Shown in pieces: positions 18,900 through 27,497 of a stretch of 64,000 bases of DNA; positions within the stretch are counted from its first letter, which is position 1; each line of letters begins with the position of its first letter. The position numbers and the translations under genes were made by a program. Below the pieces are notes generated by a model. It searched no databases. It had not been told where the DNA came from and worked only from the letters and a program-made list of their open reading frames with translations. Source of the DNA: Chitinophaga sp. (lineage in GTDB: Bacteria > Bacteroidota > Bacteroidia > Chitinophagales > Chitinophagaceae); the NCBI RefSeq assembly GCF_017745275.1, contig NZ_JAGHZS010000007.1, positions 502,751 to 566,750 on the forward strand, in the 5' to 3' direction.

Positions 18900-20099
18900 A
18901 TGGAAAAATTAAGCTTAGCTGAAAAAGCACTCGAACAGGGACAAGGGATTCTCCGACTGGCACCTACCTGGGTACCCAGGTCATTTTGTGTGCCAGGACG
19001 GCGGATCAAATTACACCCGGATGATTATTACGTCCTGGGAGGCGAAAGAGGCGGCATCGATGAACGTTGGCTGTCATCCACCACCCCGGCAAAGAACGGG
19101 CCTTTAACGGGCGAAAATGAGGGTTTAAGCATGGTGGTACTGACCGAGGGTAACAGTACCCAACAATTTTTATTAAAAGATGCCATCAGCGAATTAAAGG
19201 ACCGCCTGATCGGTAAACGACTATGGGACCAGTACGGCGCCTGGCCCATGTATTCCAAATTCTTCGATAACATGGGACCGCTGCCGCATCATATTCATCA
19301 TAACGATGAGAAAGCGGCGCTGATAGGACAAGCCGGCAAACCGGAAGCGTACTACTTTCCGCCGCAACTGAATAACCACGGTGGCGACTTCCCTTACACG
19401 TTCATGGGTATTGCGCCCGGCACCACCCGCGAACAGATTAAGGAATGCCTCCTGAACTTCACCAAAGGCGATAATAAAATCACGAATTATTCGCAGGCCT
19501 ACCGTTTGGAACCCGGCACCGGGTGGGATGTACCTCCCGGCTTATTACATGCGCCCGGCAGCCTGTGCACCTACGAACCACAGAAAGCCTCCGATGTATT
19601 TGCCATGTACCAGTCGCTCGTGAACGAAGCCATTGTACCGGAAGTACTCCTCTGGAATGGTACGCCCAAAGAGAGTATCGGCGATTACGACGCCCTGATG
19701 GACGTCATCGACTGGGAACTTAACGTTGACCCTAACCAGTTCCAGAACCGCTTTATGCCACCTAAGCCGGCTGCTAACGGCCAGGGGTACACGGAAAACT
19801 GGGTATGCTATAAATCAGACGCTTTCAGTGCCAAAGAACTGACCATTGAGCCCGGCGCTACGGTAGTCATCAAAGACAGCGCCGCATACGGCATCATCGT
19901 TATGCAGGGGCATGGAAAAATGGGCGTATGGGATATAGAAACACCAGCACTGATTCGTTATGGTCAGCTCACCAATGATGAGTTTTTCATCAGTGAAGCG
20001 GCAGCAACAGCAGGTATTACCATTGTGAATACTTCTGCCACGGATCCTATTGTAATGTTGAAACATTTTGGTCCCGGCAATCCTGACCTGGTGCTGTAA
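18900..20099 (+). CDS. Phosphomannose-isomerase-like cupin protein (sugar isomerase)
   Basis: 399 residues, no signal peptide. The core resembles type I mannose-6-phosphate isomerase: PLPHHIHHNDEKA near 130-142 (cf. VHPDDEYA), GKPEAYYF (metal-binding Glu), FMGIAPGTTREQ, and GTGWDVPPGLLHAPGS near 205 (cf. IPAGTVHA). These give a His/His/Glu/His-type metal site in a bicupin fold. The rest differs much from classic ManA, so the substrate is probably not mannose-6-phosphate. In this locus it may isomerise the sugar, or keto-sugar, set free from the glycoside. Confidence 0.7.
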   Translation: MEKLSLAEKALEQGQGILRLAPTWVPRSFCVPGRRIKLHPDDYYVLGGERGGIDERWLSSTTPAKNGPLTGENEGLSMVVLTEGNSTQQFLLKDAISELKDRLIGKRLWDQYGAWPMYSKFFDNMGPLPHHIHHNDEKAALIGQAGKPEAYYFPPQLNNHGGDFPYTFMGIAPGTTREQIKECLLNFTKGDNKITNYSQAYRLEPGTGWDVPPGLLHAPGSLCTYEPQKASDVFAMYQSLVNEAIVPEVLLWNGTPKESIGDYDALMDVIDWELNVDPNQFQNRFMPPKPAANGQGYTENWVCYKSDAFSAKELTIEPGATVVIKDSAAYGIIVMQGHGKMGVWDIETPALIRYGQLTNDEFFISEAAATAGITIVNTSATDPIVMLKHFGPGNPDLVL

Positions 20100-20122
20100 T
20101 TGAAAACCTTTAAACCCGCGTT

Positions 20123-21163
20123 ATGACAGAAAATAATTATCCGAAACTACACAACGCCACCTGGCCGGGCATTGTAGGCAAAGGGGATGGTGCAGAACCC
20201 ATCATTTCATTTGATACCCTGCTGGAAATGACCGCTGCGGCTGAAGTAAACGGTGTCAAATTCGATGGCATCGATATCGGCTTATTTGATCCCCATGTGC
20301 CGGTAGATAGCAGTGATGATGATTTGAAACGACTGGTAGACAAAGTCTCGGCTTACGGTTTGGAAATAGGTAGCCTGGTAGCTCCCATCTGGCCACCCAG
20401 TGGCGGGTCTGCGATGGGCAGCAAAGAAGAGCGGGCCCGGTTTGTAGAGCAGGTACGCAAATCCTGCCATATAGGTAAACGCCTGCGGGAACTCGGTATC
20501 CGGCCTAATGGCGTAGTGCGTATTGATTCCGCCTGTACCCCCGAAAGCTGGTCGCAGGACCCTGCCGGCAATACCCAACTGATTGCACAAACCTTCCGTG
20601 AAGCCTGCGATGTAGCAGCCGGCTACGGCGAAAAGCTTGCCGCAGAAGGAGAAATCTGCTGGGGTGGTATGCATAGCTGGAAAGCCATGGTAGATACCCT
20701 GTCGGCTGTAAACCGCCCTAATATTGGCTTCCAGGCGGATATGTCGCATACCTTCCTGTACCTGCTGGGATATAACAGTCCACAGGATCGCATACTTCCC
20801 GCTGATTTCGATTGGAAAGACCGGGATGCGCTGGCGGCCGGATTGCGCACACTCACGGATGCACTGCGGCCCTGGACGATCGACTTCCACGTAGCACAAA
20901 ACGATGGTACCGTGCATGGCAGCGGCTCACATGATAAAACGGGCCGGCACTGCCTGGCCACTGACCCTAACGGTAAACTGAATATTGCTGTAGACGCCGG
21001 CTACTGGCTGCGTGACGGCAATGGCGCTCTCACCAAAGCGTTCAGGCATATCTGTTGGGACGGTTGTATGTTCCCGAATGCGGTAATGACCCAGGCCAAT
21101 ACCTGGAATGATATACTCGCCGCTATGATCGAAGTACGCAACCTGCACGGCTGGCAGGAATAG
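20123..21163 (+). CDS. TIM-barrel sugar isomerase/epimerase (xylose-isomerase-like)
   Basis: 346 residues, no signal peptide. The AP-endonuclease-2/xylose-isomerase-like barrel is seen from FDGIDIGLFDPH (near 55) through GEICWGGMHSW (Glu ligand near 178), NIGFQADMSH (Asp, His) and TIDFHVAQNDG (Asp, His) to HICWDGCMFPN. This fold holds sugar isomerases, epimerases and the lyase subunits of C-glycoside deglycosidases. It begins 24 bases after the cupin gene. Epimerase or lyase on a 3-keto sugar is the context-based guess. Confidence 0.85.
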   Translation: MTENNYPKLHNATWPGIVGKGDGAEPIISFDTLLEMTAAAEVNGVKFDGIDIGLFDPHVPVDSSDDDLKRLVDKVSAYGLEIGSLVAPIWPPSGGSAMGSKEERARFVEQVRKSCHIGKRLRELGIRPNGVVRIDSACTPESWSQDPAGNTQLIAQTFREACDVAAGYGEKLAAEGEICWGGMHSWKAMVDTLSAVNRPNIGFQADMSHTFLYLLGYNSPQDRILPADFDWKDRDALAAGLRTLTDALRPWTIDFHVAQNDGTVHGSGSHDKTGRHCLATDPNGKLNIAVDAGYWLRDGNGALTKAFRHICWDGCMFPNAVMTQANTWNDILAAMIEVRNLHGWQE

Positions 21164-21190
21164 TTTTCAACACCTAATTTCAGACAAACT

Positions 21191-22342
21191 ATGACACAAA
21201 AGAAAGCATTGAGGATAGGATTAATTGGCTGTGGCTTTATGGGCAGAACACATTCCAACGGTTATCTGCGGGTGAAGAATTTCTTTCCCGGCCTGGCATA
21301 TGTACCGGTGTTGAAAGCCGTATGCTCCCGCACAGAAAGCAAAGCCCGCGCCTTCGCAGAACAATGGGGTTATGAATCCGTGGAAACCGACTGGAAAACA
21401 CTCATTGCCCGGGATGATATTGATGCCGTAGATATTTGTACGCCCAATGATATGCACGCAGAAATTGCCATTGCCGCTGCTGCTGCCGGGAAAATGATCC
21501 TTTGTGAGAAGCCGCTGGCCAGAACCCTGTCCGAATCGGAGGGCATGGTAACGGCCATTGAAAAAGCAGGCGTGCCCAATACGGTATGGTACAACTACCG
21601 CCGCTTGCCGGCAGTGACCCTCGCCAAACAAATCATCGACTCAGGCAAGCTGGGACGCATCTTTCACTATCGCGCCAACTTCCTGCAGGACTGGACCATC
21701 AACGCCAACCTGCCACAGGGCGGCGAGGGCCTCTGGCGCATGGATGCTGATGTTGCAGGTTCCGGTGTGGTGGGCGACCTGCTCTCCCATTGTATAGACA
21801 CTGCCTTATGGCTGAATGGTGGCATTAACACCGTCACGGCCATGACGGAAACGTTTGTCAAAGAACGGATGCACCAGCTCACCGGTAAAGTGGAAAAAGT
21901 ACATATCGACGATGCCTGCTCCTTCCTGTGCCGCTTTAACAACGGCTCACTGGGGCTCTTTGAATCAACCCGTTATGCACGCGGACATAAAGCATTATAT
22001 ACATTCGAAATCAATGGTGAGCATGCTTCCATCCGCTGGGATCTGCACGATTTAAACCGTCTGGAATACTTCGATAACGCAGACGCATCTACGGTGCGCG
22101 GATGGCGATCTATACATGTCACCGACGGCGATCAGCCTTATATGGACAAATGGTGGGTACCAGGCCTGGGGATCGGCTATGAACACTCTTTTGTACACCA
22201 GGTAGCCGACTTCCTGCAAAGCCTGGAAACCGGCGCCCCCTGCTCTCCTACTTTCCGGGAAGCACTGGAAACACAAAAGGTTTGTCAGGCAGTATTGGAT
22301 TCTGCCAGCAGCGGCACCTGGAAAAACACCGGCGTGGCATAA
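21191..22342 (+). CDS. Gfo/Idh/MocA-family oxidoreductase
   Basis: 383 residues, cytoplasmic. The Rossmann start LRIGLIGCGFMGRTHSNGY contains GxGxxG, and CTPNDMHAEIA then CEKPLA (the family's EKP motif, Lys about 102) follow; the alpha/beta substrate domain runs to the end. Members oxidise or reduce sugars at C3 and other carbons with tightly bound NAD(P), and several act in 3-keto-glycoside pathways next to DUF1080 proteins, as here. With no export signal it would act after uptake, for instance reducing a 3-keto sugar. Confidence 0.93.
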   Translation: MTQKKALRIGLIGCGFMGRTHSNGYLRVKNFFPGLAYVPVLKAVCSRTESKARAFAEQWGYESVETDWKTLIARDDIDAVDICTPNDMHAEIAIAAAAAGKMILCEKPLARTLSESEGMVTAIEKAGVPNTVWYNYRRLPAVTLAKQIIDSGKLGRIFHYRANFLQDWTINANLPQGGEGLWRMDADVAGSGVVGDLLSHCIDTALWLNGGINTVTAMTETFVKERMHQLTGKVEKVHIDDACSFLCRFNNGSLGLFESTRYARGHKALYTFEINGEHASIRWDLHDLNRLEYFDNADASTVRGWRSIHVTDGDQPYMDKWWVPGLGIGYEHSFVHQVADFLQSLETGAPCSPTFREALETQKVCQAVLDSASSGTWKNTGVA

Positions 22343-22417
22343 CTACCGGAAACGTATACACGCTGGTATCCATCTCCGGAGGATATACGAAAAACAAACA
22401 CTTATAAAATATTATTT

Positions 22418-23179
22418 ATGCTGACAAGATCAGGTTCCCTGTTTATTTCATTGGTAGCAGCTTCCGTACTGTGTACCGCCAGCGGCTGCCAAACGGGCAA
22501 CAGCATGGGTAACACCAGCGGTTTCGTGGAAATCTTTGATGGCAAAACATTAAAGGGCTGGGAAGGCGACGGCATTCACTGGCGTGCCGAAAACGGTAAC
22601 CTGGTAGGTGAAGTAACACCCACTACGCTGCTGAAAACCAACACATTCCTTATCTGGCAAGGCGGACAGCCGGCGAACTTCGAACTCACCTGCGAGTTCA
22701 GGATTACCAGCGGCGGCAATAGTGGCATCAACTATCGCAGCGTGTTGGTAGAAAATGTACCCCATGCACTGAAAGGCTACCAGGCCGATATTGATGGCGC
22801 CAACCGTTACACCGGCCAAAACTATGAGGAACGCGGGCGCACTACGCTGGCTTATCGCGGACAAAAAACTAAAATTCCTGCGCCCACTACCTCCCTGCAG
22901 GACGGCGTAAAAAACAACGCCTGGTCGGCCGCCATTGTAACCGGCTCACTTGGTAGCTCCGACTCCCTCCAAACGCTGATCAAAAGCGAGGATTGGAATA
23001 AATGCCACCTGGTGGTAAGAGGCAATCACCTGCAACACTATATCAACGATGTGTTGATGAGTGAAGTGGTAGACAACGATAAAGTAAACGGTAAAAGCAA
23101 AGGTTTGCTTGGCGTACAGGTGCATGTAGGGCCGCCTATGAAGGTGGAATACCGGCATATTATGCTGAAACGTTTGTAG
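22418..23179 (+). CDS. DUF1080 (3-keto-disaccharide hydrolase family) lipoprotein
   Basis: 253 residues with lipobox TASGC (Cys24). The rest is one concanavalin-like DUF1080 domain: FVEIFDGKTLKGWEG, GNLVGEV, ELTCEFRITSGGNSGINYRS, GYQADIDG and GLLGVQVHVGPPM. This family (PF06439) includes enzymes that cleave 3-keto-glycosides, probably by elimination/hydration, which are made by Gfo/Idh/MocA-type oxidation. As a lipoprotein it works outside the cytoplasm. It is last in the operon and followed by a strong terminator. Confidence 0.92.
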   Translation: MLTRSGSLFISLVAASVLCTASGCQTGNSMGNTSGFVEIFDGKTLKGWEGDGIHWRAENGNLVGEVTPTTLLKTNTFLIWQGGQPANFELTCEFRITSGGNSGINYRSVLVENVPHALKGYQADIDGANRYTGQNYEERGRTTLAYRGQKTKIPAPTTSLQDGVKNNAWSAAIVTGSLGSSDSLQTLIKSEDWNKCHLVVRGNHLQHYINDVLMSEVVDNDKVNGKSKGLLGVQVHVGPPMKVEYRHIMLKRL

Positions 23180-23182
23180 TAT

Positions 23183-23211
23183 AAAAGAGCGGATCTCCTC
23201 CGCTCTTTTTT
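23183..23211 (+). terminator. Rho-independent terminator of the sugar locus
   Basis: An 11-bp perfect stem (23183-23193 with 23199-23209) around a 5-base loop merges into a run of T residues, four bases after the DUF1080 stop. Confidence 0.88.
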
Positions 23212-23242
23212 ATTATATTAGCTTCATCAAAAACTGGAAACG

Positions 23243-23770
23243 ATGCAGCTATCTATTGCCATAGACATGGACGAAACCATTGCCGATCCAATTAAAAAAG
23301 CCCGCGCATGGTACTACCGGGACTACGGAAAAACCTTTACCACAGAAGAGTTACACGGCAAAACCCTTTCCGATATTTTGCCGGAAGCTCACAAAGCTAA
23401 AATAAAAGAATACCTCAACACACCCGGCTTCTTTCGCGACCTGGAAATATTTCCCAATGCCCAGGAAGTGTTGAAAGAACTGAATAAAAAATATAAACTC
23501 TATATTGTTTCCGCTGCCATGGAGTTCCCTAATTCGCTGAAAGATAAATTCGAGTGGCTGCAGGAATTCTTTCCCTTCCTGACCTGGCGACAATACTGCC
23601 TTTGCGGAGACAAATCTATTGTGCAAACAGATATCATGATCGATGACCTGACCCGTAACTTTACCCATTTCAAAGGCAAAGCTTACCTCTATCATGGTCA
23701 TCATAATGTGCATGAAAATGGCTACGAGCGAATCCTGAACTGGGAAGATGCTGCCCAAAAACTGTTGTAA
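23243..23770 (+). CDS. 5'(3')-deoxyribonucleotidase-like HAD phosphatase
   Basis: 175 residues of the NT5C type. HAD motif I is AIDMDETIAD (Asp8, Asp10), motif II is VSAAMEFP, and the acidic motif is TDIMIDDLTRNF. Members remove phosphate from deoxyribonucleoside monophosphates and so balance nucleotide pools. A single gene after the terminator, convergent with the ABC exporter genes, which end one base beyond it. Confidence 0.87.
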   Translation: MQLSIAIDMDETIADPIKKARAWYYRDYGKTFTTEELHGKTLSDILPEAHKAKIKEYLNTPGFFRDLEIFPNAQEVLKELNKKYKLYIVSAAMEFPNSLKDKFEWLQEFFPFLTWRQYCLCGDKSIVQTDIMIDDLTRNFTHFKGKAYLYHGHHNVHENGYERILNWEDAAQKLL

Positions 23771-24451
23771 TTACTGACGGATAATCCTTCCGTCTTCCAT
23801 TTCTATAATGCGGTTGGTGCGTGCTGCAAACTCCGGGTCATGGGTAACAATGAGCAGGGTTTGATGATAATGTACTGCCAGCTCCTGGAAAATATCAAAC
23901 ACAATTTCCCCGTTTTTTTTGTCGAGGTTACCAGTAGGCTCATCGCCCATAATAATGGCCGGATCATTAATCAGCGCGCGGGCAATGGCAACCCGTTGCT
24001 TTTGTCCGCCCGACAACTGGTTGGCATTCTTTAGCGCCAGGTCTTCCATATGCAGCATGCGCAGGCGTTCCATGGCACGATGCTCAATTTCGGATTCCGA
24101 ATATTGATTGAGCTTCAATCCCGGCAACATCACGTTTTTCAATACACTGAATTCATTCAGCAGGTAATGGAACTGGAATACAAAGCCGATCTTTTCATTA
24201 CGGATCCGCGCCAGCTCCTTTTCTTTTTTGCCGGTGATCAGGTCCTGGTCTATCCATAGCTGCCCCTCGTAATCAGTATCCATGGTAGATAATATATAGA
24301 GTAAGGTAGATTTACCACAACCGGATTTTCCCACTACCGACACAAATTCTCCCTTGTCCACCGACATGCTCAGGTCGTTCAACACCGGCACCGTGACCGG
24401 ATCATGGAAGTATTTGTTGATATGACTGGTTTGCAGGATAACGTTGCTCAT
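23771..24451 (-). CDS. ABC transporter ATP-binding protein (LolD/MacB type)
   Basis: 226 residues. Walker A is GKSGCGKST (41-49), the signature is LSGGQKQRVAIARAL and Walker B is AIIMGDEPTGNLD. The GNLD ending and small size mark the LolD/MacB/FtsE branch, which drives FtsX-type permeases in export or lipoprotein release. It follows its permease gene with a one-base gap and is third in the HlyD-permease-ATPase operon. Confidence 0.93.
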   Translation of the reverse strand: MSNVILQTSHINKYFHDPVTVPVLNDLSMSVDKGEFVSVVGKSGCGKSTLLYILSTMDTDYEGQLWIDQDLITGKKEKELARIRNEKIGFVFQFHYLLNEFSVLKNVMLPGLKLNQYSESEIEHRAMERLRMLHMEDLALKNANQLSGGQKQRVAIARALINDPAIIMGDEPTGNLDKKNGEIVFDIFQELAVHYHQTLLIVTHDPEFAARTNRIIEMEDGRIIRQ

Positions 24452-24452
24452 C

Positions 24453-25712
24453 TTATTTTCCTCTTATAATAACTACAGGATCCACCTTGCTGGCCTTTCT
24501 GGCGGGAAAGTAGCCGGCAAAATAAGTGGTGACCAATGAAAAAACAGCCCCGATCAGGTAAAATGCCGGGTTATAATTTACCGGGAAAGTGGTGATAGTA
24601 GGCAATGCCGGCGTCCGGAAAGGAATCTGATCAATAATGGCCGACAAGCCAAAGCCGAACACCAATCCTACCAAACCGCCTGCCAGGCCAATTGTCAGAG
24701 CTATTACAATAAAAATGCGGTTCACATCACGACCAGAAAAACCGGTGGCTTTCAGGATGGCGATGGTATCCATTTTTTCGTAGATCATCATATTGAGAAT
24801 GTTGTAAATGCCGAAGCCTGCAACAATCAGCAGTGTAATACCCACGGAATAGGAAATCAGCGTACGGATGAAACTACCGGTTTCAAATTGTGAATTTGCG
24901 GTTTGAATATCTTCTGTATCAGCGTCGAACAGTGCCCCGTATTCCTTTGCCACCATCGGCGCCTGGTTCAAATCTTTCAGCTTCACCTGGATATCGGTGA
25001 TATAATTATTAGGTTTGCCCAGCAGTTTCTGTGCGGTATTGATGGAAGCATAGCATTGTACTTTATCAAAGTCCTGCAGGCCCGACTGAAAGTACCCCAC
25101 TACTTTCAGCGGCATAATATCTCCCTGGGAAGTGGTTACCTGTACTACATCTCCCGGTTCTGCCAACAGTTTATCTGCCACTCCTTTTCCCAGGATAATA
25201 CTATTTGGCACGTTTTTCAGATCAATTGCCTTTCCGGCAACGATATAATCATTGAAATGAAATAAGCTGCTTTCTGCCTGCACATCAATACCATTTACCA
25301 CACCGGTGATATCAATGGTGCCGGCGGTAAAAAATACAGGTGCAATAATTTTGGGCGCCAGTCCGGCTACACGGTCATCGCGGCGGATAGCATCCATAAC
25401 GGCGCCGCTGTTGAATATTTCCTGGCGTGCACTGGGCGACTTAACTGACCGGATAAAATTGTGATAATCCTTGTATGTTCCTGATACATTGACCGGCTGA
25501 TTTTTCGTAGGCTTGATATCGTTATAGATCCGTACATGCGGCGTGCGATTCAATATCAGCCCGTCCAGCAAGCCGTTCAGCCCGGTCATAAAACTGAGTA
25601 ACGCAATGAACATAGTGATACTGAATGTAACACCAATGGCTGCTATCAACGTTTGTTTCCAACGGGCACGCAGCAACGAAAATGAGACACTGAAAATTAA
25701 TTTGTAGTTCAT
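24453..25712 (-). CDS. FtsX-like ABC transporter permease
   Basis: 419 residues with four membrane helices: one at the N-terminus (about 18-44) before a MacB_PCD periplasmic domain, and three near 285-400 with the FtsX core YEKMDTIAILKATGFSGRDV. Its ATG overlaps the stop of the adaptor gene in an ATGA junction, so translation is probably coupled. With the adaptor and ATPase it forms a MacAB-like exporter. Confidence 0.92.
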   Translation of the reverse strand: MNYKLIFSVSFSLLRARWKQTLIAAIGVTFSITMFIALLSFMTGLNGLLDGLILNRTPHVRIYNDIKPTKNQPVNVSGTYKDYHNFIRSVKSPSARQEIFNSGAVMDAIRRDDRVAGLAPKIIAPVFFTAGTIDITGVVNGIDVQAESSLFHFNDYIVAGKAIDLKNVPNSIILGKGVADKLLAEPGDVVQVTTSQGDIMPLKVVGYFQSGLQDFDKVQCYASINTAQKLLGKPNNYITDIQVKLKDLNQAPMVAKEYGALFDADTEDIQTANSQFETGSFIRTLISYSVGITLLIVAGFGIYNILNMMIYEKMDTIAILKATGFSGRDVNRIFIVIALTIGLAGGLVGLVFGFGLSAIIDQIPFRTPALPTITTFPVNYNPAFYLIGAVFSLVTTYFAGYFPARKASKVDPVVIIRGK

Positions 25713-26788
25713 AGCGCCGGCTTAATAATCACATCTCCGGAACTTAATCCGCTGATAATTTCTACCCGCTGGTAATCTTTCAATCCGGTCACCACTTTCT
25801 TCTTTTCTTTATTTTCCAGCATTACCTGGTCACCTTCCAGTAAATAATTTCGGGGGATGGTTAACGCTTTGTCTTTAGTTTGAATGACGATATTGGCCTC
25901 GAGGGTTAGATTGGGATATACTACCGGGGGTATGGTGATAAACCTTGCATCGACCGTGAAAGAACGGGAGCGCTCATTCATGATAGGGTATATTTTTTCT
26001 ACCTGTGCTTCAAACGATTGTCCCTTGTAGCTGTCCAGCGTAATAAATACTTTTTGCCCGATTTTGATGCGGGCAATATCGAATTCATCCGCCTGCAGCT
26101 CCAGGTAGAAATCGTTACTGGAGCCGATAATAGCCACCGGGCTTTGCGGGCTTACCATCTCGCCGGCTTTTTTCGGGAGACTATATACCCGGCCATCGAT
26201 ATCACTTTTAATGATATAATCATCCTGTTGGGTATTACTGATCTGCAGATTTTTCCCGGATTGACTGGCCGCAAAACGAAGTTGTTTTTGCAGGTCGTTG
26301 TATTTATAAATGGCTACCTCGTAGGCGGTGCGTGAACTTTTAAACGCCAGCTGTGCCTGTTCCAGTTGTTGCTGGCTGCCGATCTGTTGCTCCCATAACC
26401 GGCGCTGGCGGGCCAGTAACAAGGAATCGTTGCTCAACTTATTACGGGCCAGCTCTATGTTTACTTTGAGTTCATTGAGCTTGTCTTCGTTGGCGTTTAC
26501 CGAAGCATAAGCAGCCGAGAGCGCGGCATTTTCTGTATTCAACTTCGCTGTTTCATGCTGGATCACCATCAGCGGTTCGCCTTTGCGGACGGTGTCTCCT
26601 TCGGTAACGGGAATGCTGATTATAGGGCCGGTTACTTTGGAAAACACCTGGTACTGGTGTCTGCTCTTAATAATTCCTGAGGCGTAGACCGATTCTGAAA
26701 TTTTCTCTGTTACTGGTTGTGTCTTTTCCCATTTGCTTTTACAGGAACATAACAAGCAAACGACCAGTATGACTTGAATTACTTTCAT
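25709..26788 (-). CDS. HlyD-family periplasmic adaptor lipoprotein
   Basis: 359 residues with a lipoprotein signal (VVCLLCSC, Cys16). It has a barrel-sandwich (lipoyl-like) half near 60, VTEGDTVRKGEPLMVI, a coiled-coil hairpin (about 80-170) and the returning half IDGRVYSLPKKAGEMVSPQ, then beta-barrel and membrane-proximal domains. It links the inner-membrane pump to an outer-membrane channel; no TolC-like gene is in the window. First gene of the exporter operon. Confidence 0.92.
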   Translation of the reverse strand: MKVIQVILVVCLLCSCKSKWEKTQPVTEKISESVYASGIIKSRHQYQVFSKVTGPIISIPVTEGDTVRKGEPLMVIQHETAKLNTENAALSAAYASVNANEDKLNELKVNIELARNKLSNDSLLLARQRRLWEQQIGSQQQLEQAQLAFKSSRTAYEVAIYKYNDLQKQLRFAASQSGKNLQISNTQQDDYIIKSDIDGRVYSLPKKAGEMVSPQSPVAIIGSSNDFYLELQADEFDIARIKIGQKVFITLDSYKGQSFEAQVEKIYPIMNERSRSFTVDARFITIPPVVYPNLTLEANIVIQTKDKALTIPRNYLLEGDQVMLENKEKKKVVTGLKDYQRVEIISGLSSGDVIIKPAL

Positions 26789-26847
26789 GCCATCTAATTT
26801 TCCTGCCGGTACAAGGCCTGCAGGGCACTGTTAGTGCGTGTATTTGT

Positions 26848-26855
26848 CAAATGTA
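26848..26855 (-). promoter_or_regulatory. Possible -7 element of the HlyD operon
   Basis: On the minus strand this is TACATTTG, an exact TAnnTTTG match, 59 bases before the HlyD start. No good -33 element was found. Confidence 0.35.
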
Positions 26856-26936
26856 ATGCATCTGAAAGAAACCCGGTCATCCCTCGTTATTAAAATTTGT
26901 ACCTTCATGGATGTTCTGCCATTAAATGAATAAGCT

Positions 26937-27497
26937 ATGGGTAAATTCTTTGATGATATTAAACCGCAGCATGAGGCCTTTATTGCTGCTCAGCAATTAT
27001 TTTTTGTGGCCACCGCCCCGTTAGCCGCTGAAGGGCATGTAAATCTTTCGCCGAAGGGACTGGATAGTTTCCGGGTGTTTTCGCCTACCAAAGTAGGCTA
27101 CCTGGATATTGTGGGCAGTGGAAATGAAACCTCGGCGCATATCGGGGAAAATGGGCGGATCACGTTTATGTTTTGCGCCTTTGACGGACCACCCAATATA
27201 CTCCGTTTATACGGCCATGGCTATACGGTATTGCCAACAGATCCCGAATGGCCGGCTTTATCTGCCCATTTTACGCTATTGCCTGCTACCCGGCAGATCA
27301 TTATGGCGGATATTTACCAGGTACAAACCTCCTGCGGTTTTGGAGTCCCCTTATATACCTACACAGGAGAACGGGACCATGCCGCCAAATGGGCGGAGGC
27401 TAAAGGTCCTGAAGGACTGGAAATCTACAAGGCCGAAAAAAACCGCGTAAGCCTGGACGGCCTCACCACGGCGTTGGGAGAACAAAAGCCCGGTTAA
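26937..27497 (+). CDS. Pyridoxamine-5'-phosphate oxidase-like (split-barrel flavin) protein
   Basis: 186 residues of the PNPOx-like family: FFVATAPLAAEGHVNLSPKG, DIVGSGNETSAHI, GRITFMFCAFDGPPNILRLYG and the later QTSCGFGVPLY. Such proteins bind FMN or F420 and reduce small molecules; the true substrate is rarely known. Its TAA overlaps the stop of the convergent antiporter gene (shared TTAA, 27494-27497). Confidence 0.87.
   Translation: MGKFFDDIKPQHEAFIAAQQLFFVATAPLAAEGHVNLSPKGLDSFRVFSPTKVGYLDIVGSGNETSAHIGENGRITFMFCAFDGPPNILRLYGHGYTVLPTDPEWPALSAHFTLLPATRQIIMADIYQVQTSCGFGVPLYTYTGERDHAAKWAEAKGPEGLEIYKAEKNRVSLDGLTTALGEQKPG

Noticed and set aside
20282..20917. 211-codon open frame opposite the TIM-barrel gene
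   Set aside because: Antisense to a recognised gene, with an implausible composition (many Cys, Tyr and His).
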